Assembly (NCBI GenBank): GCA_003218785.1
Contig: QHOM01000040.1
Span: 1 to 9,659, forward strand
Length of the DNA stretch: 9,659 nucleotides
DNA from: Verrucomicrobiota bacterium
GTDB taxonomy: Bacteria; Verrucomicrobiota; Verrucomicrobiia; Chthoniobacterales; UBA10450
Direction: 5' to 3'
Positions 1 to 6,295 of the stretch are shown here, one piece after another. Within the stretch, counting starts at the first letter, position 1. Each line of letters begins with the position of its first letter. The position numbers were made by a program, and so were the translations under genes. The notes under the pieces are model-generated. The model was not told the DNA's origin, ran no database searches, and was given only the letters and a program-made list of their open reading frames with translations.

Positions 1-1148
1 TCCGCCAGACTTATGCTTTTGCTGTGGAGAAGGCCGTTGATTTCCGCAAGACGGTTTCTCAGATCAGCCATATTTTCGTTAAGCTTTGCAAGTTCTCCTT
101 GGTGCGCCGCTTCGCTTCTTTGGTGCGCCGCTTCCTGCTCGGAGAGCTTTGCTTGCAGTTCGCTACACTTTGCGAAAAGTTCGTGCATCTGCAGCCGATA
201 GGCCTCCGCTTGCGCCATTTGTTTGGACTCTGCGGCTTCAGAAATCGCTTCGGGCTCGAAGCCCCACGCCAAGAAGCGTTCAACCCGGCTAACCTGATCG
301 ACTTTTTCCCGGAATAAGGCTGCGACCGCGGGCCATCTGGCGTCGGCATCCACGCCAATAGCTTGATTTTCGACAAACGGATCGGCCAGTTTACAGAATT
401 GCCGCGCGACGGGGTCATTGTGCAATTGGCTAAACAGAAAGAGAGCCTCACCCTGTCGCTCGCAGCGATCGCAAAATCCTTCAAATGTAAGCGGTCGTGT
501 CATGTAGCTCACCGCTGCGCGATGAAACACCACATGGAATCCAAATTTCGAAAGCCGATATGCCAATTCCATGTCCTCTATAATTGTCCGGAACTGGCGA
601 TTAAAGACGCCGTGTTTAGCGAGAAACGATCGCTTACATGAAGAGCGTCCACCCCAGAAGTAGGTGAAATCGAGGATTTGCCCGTCCTTGAGATCGCCGT
701 AAGCAAAAAGGAAGCGCCCGAGATCTGTGATGTAACGCATCAGGTACGTGAGTGGAAGCGTTGGCGCCCACGTCGTGTATCCTAAGACGGCTACGTTTTC
801 CTTTGGGTGCTGCTCGTGGGCTTTAAGATGTTCCTCCAGGAGACGGTGATCGGCAATATCGTCATCGTCGGCAAAAAGCAAAATCCTGCCGCGGGACGCC
901 AGGATACCGGTGTTCTTCGCGGCTGAAATGCCTGAGTTTTCGATGTGGAGATAATTTAACGGCATCCGCGAGGCGAAGCTGCGGCAAATTTCCGGGGTCG
1001 CGTCTTGCGAACCGTCGTCCACGACAACGACCTCGTACTGGTCCGTTGGCAAAGTTTGGGCGGCCAAGCTTTCAAGAGTAGCACCGAGCATCCCCGCGCG
1101 GTTAAAAGTCGGAATGATAACACTGATCCGCGGGACCTTGATGTTCAC
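1..1148 (-). CDS. Family 2 glycosyltransferase with coiled-coil tail (3' end beyond window)
   Basis: An open minus-strand frame runs from a GTG at 1148 to the left edge without a stop (382 codons visible). The N-terminal GT-A domain shows PTFNR (residues 13-17), VVVDDGSQD (41-49), the metal-binding acidic cluster FADDDD (92-97) and the acceptor-side EDMEL (191-195), all typical of GT2 enzymes that transfer a sugar from a nucleotide-sugar to a glycan or lipid-linked acceptor at the cytoplasmic face. From about residue 305 the protein becomes Glu/Ala/Gln/Leu-rich with heptad character, including a near-duplicated heptad (EAAHQRS, EAAHQGE), so a coiled coil is likely. GTG was chosen because AGGGAG sits 6 bases upstream. 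An in-frame ATG at 1184 would add 12 residues but has no visible ribosome site. Donor and acceptor cannot be deduced. It is the last visible gene of a minus-strand sugar cluster. Confidence 0.88.
   Translation of the reverse strand, partial: MNIKVPRISVIIPTFNRAGMLGATLESLAAQTLPTDQYEVVVVDDGSQDATPEICRSFASRMPLNYLHIENSGISAAKNTGILASRGRILLFADDDDIADHRLLEEHLKAHEQHPKENVAVLGYTTWAPTLPLTYLMRYITDLGRFLFAYGDLKDGQILDFTYFWGGRSSCKRSFLAKHGVFNRQFRTIIEDMELAYRLSKFGFHVVFHRAAVSYMTRPLTFEGFCDRCERQGEALFLFSQLHNDPVARQFCKLADPFVENQAIGVDADARWPAVAALFREKVDQVSRVERFLAWGFEPEAISEAAESKQMAQAEAYRLQMHELFAKCSELQAKLSEQEAAHQRSEAAHQGELAKLNENMADLRNRLAEINGLLHSKSISLA
99..134. repeat. 15-bp direct repeat, 21-bp period
   Basis: TTGGTGCGCCGCTTC occurs at 99-113 and again at 120-134. 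The 21-base period equals seven codons, so on the minus strand it encodes two copies of the heptad start EAAHQ inside the coiled-coil tail of the glycosyltransferase. This looks like an in-frame heptad duplication. Confidence 0.8.
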
Positions 1149-1278
1149 GCTGTTCTCCCTATTGCCGTTGCCGATCTTGAGCATTATTCGCAATGAACCT
1201 CACAATCTGTGGAGGCTTTCGCCGCTGCGGGGGTCGCACGTTTTGAATTTATCCCGAATACCAACAGGAAACCAGCAG

Positions 1279-2727
1279 TTAACCTTTCACCATGTCCGGC
1301 GCCTCCCGCAGATCGTAGATTAAGCATGTGTCTTCTTCGGATGCCAGAAGCTGGTGATGTTGCTCGAGGTGTTCTTTTAATCTGGGGTACTCTTCGAGCA
1401 GTTCGAATGCGTCACGCGGGACCAGCAGGAACTCGCCTCCCTTTGCCCTTAAGGTCTCAAGTTGCTCGATCGCCTCGGTGCTATCGGCAGGGTAGTGTAC
1501 TCGCTGATCATTGACAAAAACATAGACGACGCCTAGCGATCCGTCGCCCGTGTCCCAGCTGAGCGTTGTCTTCGCGAGCTCGGTTCCAGATGGCACCGGG
1601 TTAGGAGATGCCTTGATGAAAGGTCCGCTTTTGCGCAGTTCCTGTTCGGAACGCGGCGAACAAAGGCGGGTTGCATTTTGCGTGACCGTGACTGACGCGA
1701 GCAACTCGTCTTGCGCCCGGCCTCTGTACAAGCGGAACTCGTAGGTCCCGCCTGCTGCGATCCAGGATGCCTCGGCCGAACCAGCGGAGCCCGACGCGAA
1801 AAGCCGTTGCGTTGGTTTGCTGGAACGATCCGGGAAGACCCGGGCTTGGTACCCTTGGAACTGCCGTAGATCCTGGTTGGCCATGCTCATTACCAGCACA
1901 ACAGCCGCCGGCGGCAAAGTTCTTTCTACGATCTCGGCAATGGAGCGTGCGGCGGCCAGCTCTTTTCGCCGAGCCGACACCAGGGGCTTAACAATATGGT
2001 TGAATCGAAAGTCCAGCTTGGCATTCATCATTTCATAAAACGCAATGCGCGCTTCCAACTTTTGAATCGTGTCAAGCCTCGACCACAATCCGCCGCCATG
2101 AATCCTATATACTCCAAGAAACTCATCAATGTACCCGATGTTGCCATGCTGAGCACATAAAATGAAGAGAGGCCAGTCCTCGAACATGAGGTCACTATAC
2201 CAATCGGGAAGGTCGCCAACCGCATTTTTCCGAAACATCGCCGTACAGGTCGCGATAAAATTGTATTGCCAAAGGTCCTCAAGAGAAGAGATCTGCTTTT
2301 GATCTGCGAAGTTGTAGGGAACGGGAACATGGCTTCCGTCCTCGTAGATTCTTAGCGCGTTATGAAAGCAGAGCGCGCACTCAGGATGGGCATCTAGAAA
2401 ATCCACCTGCTTCTGCAGTTTGACAGGAGAAGTCCAATAGTCATCGCCGTCTAGCATGGCGATGTATTTGCCTTGCGCTAATTCAAACGATCGAGCAAAG
2501 ATTCGATTGGCGCCGTTCCCTAAGTTTTCCGCCGGCAGCAAGAGACGAATTTTCCCGGGATTTCGGCGTTGAAAATCAAGGACAATAGAGCGTGTTCGAT
2601 CAATAGAGCAATCTTCCCCGATGTTGATCTCGTACTCGAAATCCGTTTTCTGCATTAGGACGCTATCGAGAGCCTGTGCAATGTATCTCGCGTGATTGTA
2701 GGTTGTTACCAGGACGCTAACCTTCAT
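1279..2727 (-). CDS. Family 2 glycosyltransferase with rearranged C-terminal accessory domains
   Basis: This 482-residue protein starts at ATG 2727 with MKVSVLVTTYNHARYI, the classic GT2 N-terminus. A TTG at 2754 in the same frame would add nine residues. The GT-A domain (about 1-225) carries LDGDDYW (92-98, the DxD metal site) and EDWPLF (183-188). After a helical linker (RRKELAAARSIAE, 253-265) come accessory segments: VERTLPP...RVFPD (about 268-300), an Ig-like second half with WIAAGGTYEFRLYRG (about 305-349), an Ig-like first half with ASPNPVP and TLSWDTGDGS (about 367-408), and HYPADSTEAIEQLETLRAKGGEFLLVP...DTCLIYDLR (about 410-474). From memory of related proteins, the first and last segments belong to one alpha/beta domain and the middle two to one beta domain, but here they are interleaved and permuted. 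It probably acts in surface-glycan assembly. The substrate is unknown. A 130-bp gap without recognisable features separates it from the next glycosyltransferase. Confidence 0.88.
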   Translation of the reverse strand: MKVSVLVTTYNHARYIAQALDSVLMQKTDFEYEINIGEDCSIDRTRSIVLDFQRRNPGKIRLLLPAENLGNGANRIFARSFELAQGKYIAMLDGDDYWTSPVKLQKQVDFLDAHPECALCFHNALRIYEDGSHVPVPYNFADQKQISSLEDLWQYNFIATCTAMFRKNAVGDLPDWYSDLMFEDWPLFILCAQHGNIGYIDEFLGVYRIHGGGLWSRLDTIQKLEARIAFYEMMNAKLDFRFNHIVKPLVSARRKELAAARSIAEIVERTLPPAAVVLVMSMANQDLRQFQGYQARVFPDRSSKPTQRLFASGSAGSAEASWIAAGGTYEFRLYRGRAQDELLASVTVTQNATRLCSPRSEQELRKSGPFIKASPNPVPSGTELAKTTLSWDTGDGSLGVVYVFVNDQRVHYPADSTEAIEQLETLRAKGGEFLLVPRDAFELLEEYPRLKEHLEQHHQLLASEEDTCLIYDLREAPDMVKG

Positions 2728-2791
2728 GTTACTAAAGCGAATCGAGGCTCCCAACTGCTAGGTGCACAGCGACCGTGCGGTCAAGAGCTTC

Positions 2792-3117
2792 TCACGGATG
2801 GGAAAAAATAGGCCTTACCGAGAATCGCTTTTTCACGGCTTCCGTGTGCTCAACAACAAACTTAATCATGTCGCAGATCGTATTAGCTTCGGCGGAGGTC
2901 ACTGCGGGGCCTGTTGGCAGACAAAGCACTTTCTTCAGGAGCCTCTCGGTTTGCGGCAGGCGCAAGCCAACTTGAGGACCATTGGTGCGATAAGATTTCG
3001 CGGCGTGGCATCCCGGACAAAAATAGCGAGGGGTCAGCACGTTCAGGGTTGACTCCATGCCATCGGCGATTGATTGAAGGCCGCGCTGGAAGCTTTGCTC
3101 TCATCCGTTTTGACCAA
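2792..3117 (-). pseudogene. C-terminal remnant of a DegT/DnrJ/EryC1-type sugar aminotransferase
   Basis: The minus frame ending at 2792 reads NVLTPRYFCPGCH, then GLRLPQTERLLKKVLCLPTGPAV and a final helix ICDMIKFVVEH. These match the characteristic end of PLP-dependent sugar aminotransferases (the RRYFYPGCH and LP-TE-L---VL-LPTG-A signatures). The catalytic lysine and PLP-binding parts are absent. This frame meets a TGA at 3101-3103. Just upstream, another frame reads LVKTDES, resembling the preceding strand of the family, which suggests a frameshift around 3060-3095. The methyltransferase gene stops at 3167, so no room is left for the missing 250 to 300 residues. An ATG at 3058 could still start an 88-residue peptide, but it would not be an enzyme. 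Such aminotransferases make amino sugars (for example perosamine) for surface glycans, in keeping with the cluster. Confidence 0.75.
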
Positions 3118-3166
3118 TGCTGCCCGGCCGCATGACCGCCGAATCGCACATCGCAGAGGATCGCTC

Positions 3167-3886
3167 CTAGTGCGGAAAAGATTCGCCGGTAGCCACCTTC
3201 CGAGCAAAAGTGGTTGTCTCCACGAGATGAATATCGGTATAGACTGGCGGATGAATCTCTTCCAGAGCAAGTAGTCTGGATCCGTTATGATCCTTCGCGT
3301 ATTCCCGCGGATTAGAATTATGGATCGCGATGATGCCGCCGATCTTTAGCATCGGAAACCAGCTTTCGTAAGCCGATCGCGCCCCTTGAGGGGAGTGATC
3401 CCCGTCCAGAAATAACAGATCAATCGGATGCCACCAGCTCTTTGAGATCTCGTCAGCGCTACCTTGGTGAACCTCCACCCAGTTCTGGAGATCAGCGGCA
3501 TGAATATTTTCGTGGAAGCATTGCCGAAGCGGTTTTCCCCCGTTCCCCTCGAGTATATTATTATAAATTGGAACAGAAAATGCATCGCCAGAGCCGTCGA
3601 ACGGATCGACACAATGCAGTTTTCCTGAGCCACGAAGCTTCAGGGCTGCCCCGAGCAGAACGGAACTAGATCCAAGAAACGAACCGATCTCCACAACCAC
3701 GCAATTATCGGGCAGCGATGAAACCAGTGACGCCATTGCTTTAGCTTCTTCGCCTCGTAGCCAACCGGGGATTTTCGCCGACGCTCGCATATACTCGGCA
3801 AGTGGGCCGTAACGCGCGAGTTCCTCAACGGAAATTTCCTCCACCCAACGTTCTTGCACCGGCACGAAATGCTGTTTCTCTCCCAT
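3167..3886 (-). CDS. Class I SAM-dependent methyltransferase (Methyltransf_24-like)
   Basis: The chosen start is ATG 3886, giving 239 residues. The open frame extends to a TTG at 4066, but the extra 60 residues look non-conserved and lack a ribosome site. The Rossmann core is clear: VVVEIGSFLGSSS (63-75) is the SAM-binding motif I, LHCVDPFDGSGD (90-101) carries the acidic residue that usually contacts the ribose, and IDLLFLDGDHS (155-165) followed by GARSAYESWFPMLKIGG (168-184) and IAIHNS (186-191) is the motif IV/post-I pattern of small-molecule O-methyltransferases of the macrocin-O-methyltransferase or cephalosporin-hydroxylase type. Within a glycosyltransferase cluster it probably methylates a sugar, either in a nucleotide-sugar or in the growing glycan. 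The exact substrate is not visible. The 205 bases upstream, to the kinase gene, hold no recognisable feature. Confidence 0.85.
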   Translation of the reverse strand: MGEKQHFVPVQERWVEEISVEELARYGPLAEYMRASAKIPGWLRGEEAKAMASLVSSLPDNCVVVEIGSFLGSSSVLLGAALKLRGSGKLHCVDPFDGSGDAFSVPIYNNILEGNGGKPLRQCFHENIHAADLQNWVEVHQGSADEISKSWWHPIDLLFLDGDHSPQGARSAYESWFPMLKIGGIIAIHNSNPREYAKDHNGSRLLALEEIHPPVYTDIHLVETTTFARKVATGESFPH

Positions 3887-4091
3887 GATCACGATGAATT
3901 CGCTCGTACTATAAGCAGGCAAGTAGCCCGTGTCACGAATACGTTTGCTTTCGGTAATGCCGCGGTAATAAGCACGGTCAAATTTTGCCTCAAAACAGAC
4001 GCAGCGCGAATGCGTTTGATTCAGGGCGTTCTCGGCGAGATTGGTCGAAGCGTTTTCTCGTATCAATCCAGAACCGCCGGAGCGGATATTC

Positions 4092-4619
4092 TTACTTCAA
4101 TACTTTTTCAACAATCTCATCCACGACTGCTTCAATCGCTTGGGTGGCATCGACCAGCATCGCGTTCATCCTTTGATAATATGCTTCTGCTCTCTTTTGC
4201 TCCTCAAGTATCGATGCGTATTCATGGGGTTGCTTTCCAAAGCGGTTGGTCGTGCGTGTGGTAATTCTTTTTTTAAGCGTCTCTTTATCGACGATTAAGG
4301 CAACGATTCGCGAAAACAGATCACAGACTTCTTCATCGTTCGATGCGCCTCCGCAGAGGAACACTGGATTGTCTTTGCCCTGTAACGCCAGACGTTCCAC
4401 ACCCTGTCGAGACATTTTCCATGTGTGATGCGCATACCACTCCGGGCTACGGTCTTGCGCGTTCTTAGGTTTATCAACGATTCCTCCGGTTTCATTATTA
4501 TAAAAGGCGGCGATTCTATCCTCATCGGTGTCAAATGCTTTGTAGCCGCGTTTCACGAGTTCGACGCGGACCGCTGATTTACCAGAGCCTGAAACACCCG
4601 TGATGTATATGAGTGGCAT
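4092..4619 (-). CDS. Small P-loop kinase-like ATPase
   Basis: This complete 175-residue protein starts at ATG 4619; a TGA in the same frame lies ten bases upstream. The P-loop GVSGSGKS (8-15) follows a hydrophobic strand, MPLIYIT, as in adenylate- or shikimate-kinase-type folds. An acidic DTDED (30-34) sits where these kinases bind the substrate. VFLCGG (87-92) looks like the strand preceding the distal part of the core. KKRITTRTTNRFGK (116-129) is an arginine-rich LID-like segment. The C-terminus is a long helix ending DEIVEKVLK. It most resembles uncharacterised AAA/adenylate-kinase-like proteins often found beside resistance or nucleotide-handling genes. The substrate is unknown. It follows the phosphotransferase gene on the same strand after a 126-base gap, and the two look more AT-rich than the flanks, so they may have been acquired together. 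Confidence 0.82.
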   Translation of the reverse strand: MPLIYITGVSGSGKSAVRVELVKRGYKAFDTDEDRIAAFYNNETGGIVDKPKNAQDRSPEWYAHHTWKMSRQGVERLALQGKDNPVFLCGGASNDEEVCDLFSRIVALIVDKETLKKRITTRTTNRFGKQPHEYASILEEQKRAEAYYQRMNAMLVDATQAIEAVVDEIVEKVLK

Positions 4620-4621
4620 GG

Positions 4622-4745
4622 TGATGTATCATATCAACACTTGAGTAATCGACACAACAGTAATTGATCGCGGGGAACTTGCTCTCCGAGAGTTCAATAA
4701 CCTTCTCAAAGCGATCGATCACGACGGCTCGGGCGGCAACACTCT
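4622..4745 (-). other. Gap with possible decayed glycosyltransferase-accessory-domain remnant
   Basis: This stretch lies between the phosphotransferase stop and the kinase start. One minus frame reads VAARAVVIDRFEKVIELSES, then KFPAINYCC and VDYSSVDMIHH, with no start of its own. In length and hydrophobic pattern it can be laid against the VERTLPPAAVVLVMS...VFPD and YPADS-EAIEQLE segments of the second glycosyltransferase. Another frame, directly after the phosphotransferase stop, reads RVLPPEPS, like ERTLPPAA. This would be a frameshifted remnant. The resemblance is by eye and weak beyond the first 35 bases. Confidence 0.35.
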
Positions 4746-5714
4746 TTATGCTGTTTCCACAAGTGAGCGCGCGACGGCGAGCTCTTTTCGCTCAGCAGAT
4801 CTTGTCCTATGGCTCAGCTTACTTGCCACATAATCGTGCAACCATTGTGAAATCTCTTGTTTCTTGAAGGTATCAGCAAAGCGTATCGTTTCTAACGCCG
4901 TTATAGCCCAATATAGTGCTTCTCGCTCTTCTAAGTGCTCTGCATCTAAACCGTACTGTTTTGCAAAAGCTTGTTTATCGCCATGACGACCAGGCCACCA
5001 AAAGTCGAAGTTTGCAAAATCTTCCATCCAGTCGCCATAACTGATTTTAGCCCAGTCAATGAAAGCCGCTACTTCGCCATTACATATAAGCATATTGTCA
5101 AAGCCCAGGTCGCCATGTACTAAGCGACGCCGTTCAGATGCAAAAGGTAGATTCGCTGTAGCCTGAGCGATAAACTTATCTGCTAGTGTCAGGTCTAGCC
5201 CAATATTTGTCGCATGCGACCGAACACTTTCGGCATCGAATCGTTTTAATTCGCATGCGAGTTTCTCATGCCAAGAACCAAATTCTCCGTTATCGGTTTT
5301 GAGATCAATCGGCCCGTAACCTGAGCTACCGCTGATATCAATAGTAAAAATAGCTGCATACGCATTAAGTATCTTTGGCTGCATGGTGTCGATTTCAGCC
5401 TGCTTGATAGTGTCCGACGGTACACCATCAATATATTCGCTTATGCAATAAAACGAATCCCCGCCAAACATACCGATTTCCCAGACTTTTGGAACGGGTA
5501 ATCTACCGTGAAGCTTTTCATGCGCGTACTTGTCATGCAGGAAATCATCTTCTCCGAGCGCAATGCGCAATACCAGCTTGTCGCCTGTACGGTTCTCAAA
5601 GTAAAGCGCTTGGTTGCTATGGCCTTCTTGTAAGGACTTAATTGAGCTGGGGTCGGCGCCTTTGGAGGTTTGGAGAAAATGCCGTATTTCTTCTGTCGAA
5701 TGCGTTGTCTTCAT
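4746..5714 (-). CDS. Aminoglycoside phosphotransferase family protein (hygromycin-kinase-like)
   Basis: This 322-residue protein starts at ATG 5714. It has the eukaryotic-like kinase fold of the APH family: a small N-lobe (EGHSNQALYFE 30-40, KLVLRI 46-51), a hinge at YCISEYIDGVPSDTI (89-103), the catalytic loop LVHGDLGFDN (198-207, Asp202 the presumed base and Asn207 a metal ligand) and AAFIDWAKISYGDWMEDFANFDFW (216-239, Asp220 equivalent to the DFG Asp). The spacing and the W-A-K-I-SYGD pattern recall hygromycin B 4-O-phosphotransferase, so ATP-dependent phosphorylation of an aminoglycoside or a sugar-like metabolite is likely. Actual drug resistance is not proven. The last 18 residues (RSAERKELAVARSLVETA) look unlike the rest of the domain and resemble the linker of the second glycosyltransferase. 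Codon use appears AT-richer than in the rph/gmd genes, suggesting transfer. No clear ribosome site is visible. Confidence 0.85.
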   Translation of the reverse strand: MKTTHSTEEIRHFLQTSKGADPSSIKSLQEGHSNQALYFENRTGDKLVLRIALGEDDFLHDKYAHEKLHGRLPVPKVWEIGMFGGDSFYCISEYIDGVPSDTIKQAEIDTMQPKILNAYAAIFTIDISGSSGYGPIDLKTDNGEFGSWHEKLACELKRFDAESVRSHATNIGLDLTLADKFIAQATANLPFASERRRLVHGDLGFDNMLICNGEVAAFIDWAKISYGDWMEDFANFDFWWPGRHGDKQAFAKQYGLDAEHLEEREALYWAITALETIRFADTFKKQEISQWLHDYVASKLSHRTRSAERKELAVARSLVETA

Positions 5715-5774
5715 ATGCTTGCGTGTGGCGGAGTGTATATCTTCCGTCGGTTTGCGAAGCGGACCGGTCCCTTG

Positions 5775-6164
5775 TTATGACGTTTGCTTTTTCGTCGAAA
5801 TGTGGACCCCGCCGGAACCGTGTTGCTCAGCGTGTGTCGCGCTGTCGGGCCCGCCGACCCGTTGCAACCCGTCCAGCGCCTTTGCTCGAATAAGCCCTTT
5901 CATCTTAAAAGCATTGAAAACCCACCAGTAAAGGCTGTGCAGTTGACGTTCCAGCAACGCCCGCGCTTCCTCCGTTTCTCTAATGTCCGAGTTTCGATCG
6001 ATGGTCTTTTCCTCCGGTCGCGGAATCTTCTTGCCTGATGACGCGAGCTTCCCGTCTCGGCGCGTCTGTTTTCTGGAAAGCTTCGTGCGCGAGTCTCGCA
6101 ATGCATCCGCAGAATCACCGCTGCTCGGCGGAATGGGGGAATCGGATTTTGCGGAAGGCTTCAT
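5775..6164 (-). CDS. Hypothetical protein, charged N-terminus and amphipathic C-terminal helix
   Basis: This is an open frame of 129 codons from ATG 6164. I do not recognise a family. Residues 1-65 are rich in Ser, Pro, Lys and Arg and probably disordered (KLSRKQTRRDGK, KKIPRPEEK). Residues 62-102 form a likely helix, RETEEARALLERQLHSLYWW followed by VFNAFKMKGLIRAKAL, with an aromatic-hydrophobic face that could mediate dimerisation or peripheral membrane contact. The tail (103-129) is Gly/Ser-rich. It points away from rph and lies upstream of, and on the same strand as, the phosphotransferase gene. Overlapping frames on both strands are also open, so it may not be translated. The helix-like middle is the best argument that it is real. 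Confidence 0.42.
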   Translation of the reverse strand: MKPSAKSDSPIPPSSGDSADALRDSRTKLSRKQTRRDGKLASSGKKIPRPEEKTIDRNSDIRETEEARALLERQLHSLYWWVFNAFKMKGLIRAKALDGLQRVGGPDSATHAEQHGSGGVHISTKKQTS

Positions 6165-6241
6165 TAGATTCGCTCAACAAACCGCGTTGCCAGTGAGAGT
6201 CAAGCTCGTCACCGCGATCGTCCTTATAGTCCAGTTTTAGA

Positions 6242-6270
6242 AGGAGGCAAAACTCCTCGATGACGAGGGC
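6242..6270 (+). promoter_or_regulatory. rph leader with two alternative hairpins around a strong Shine-Dalgarno
   Basis: AGGAGG (6242-6247) is a near-perfect ribosome site. AGGAG (6242-6246) can pair with CTCCT (6253-6257) across a GCAAAA loop, hiding it. The same CCTCG (6255-6259) can instead pair with CGAGG (6264-6268), leaving the ribosome site free and placing an ATG (6260) in the ATGA loop. The two stems are mutually exclusive. They are short (5 bp), so a regulatory role is only a possibility. Confidence 0.4.
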
Positions 6271-6295
6271 TTGCCGGCGATCTACCTTGCGTTGA
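6260..6295 (+). CDS. Possible 11-codon leader peptide overlapping the rph start
   Basis: ATG at 6260 opens a frame reading MTRACRRSTLR and ends at TGA 6293-6295. That stop shares its A with the rph ATG at 6295 (TGATG). The strong AGGAGG is 12 bases upstream, a little far but usable, whereas the rph ATG has no ribosome site of its own. Translational coupling from this short ORF would explain how rph is initiated. Three of the 11 codons are for Arg outside the start region. No family is known to me, and it may simply be chance. Confidence 0.35.
   Translation: MTRACRRSTLR

Noticed and set aside
24..484. Several open frames on both strands at the left edge
   Set aside because: The glycosyltransferase frame runs through this stretch to the edge of the window and continues the coiled coil without interruption, so the others are shadows.
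1149..1278. Gap between the two glycosyltransferases examined for terminator, promoter or small RNA
   Set aside because: I see no stable hairpin, T-run or clear promoter.
3887..4066. 60-residue N-terminal extension of the methyltransferase from a TTG
   Set aside because: No ribosome site and no conserved pattern. ATG 3886 lies a normal distance before the methyltransferase core.
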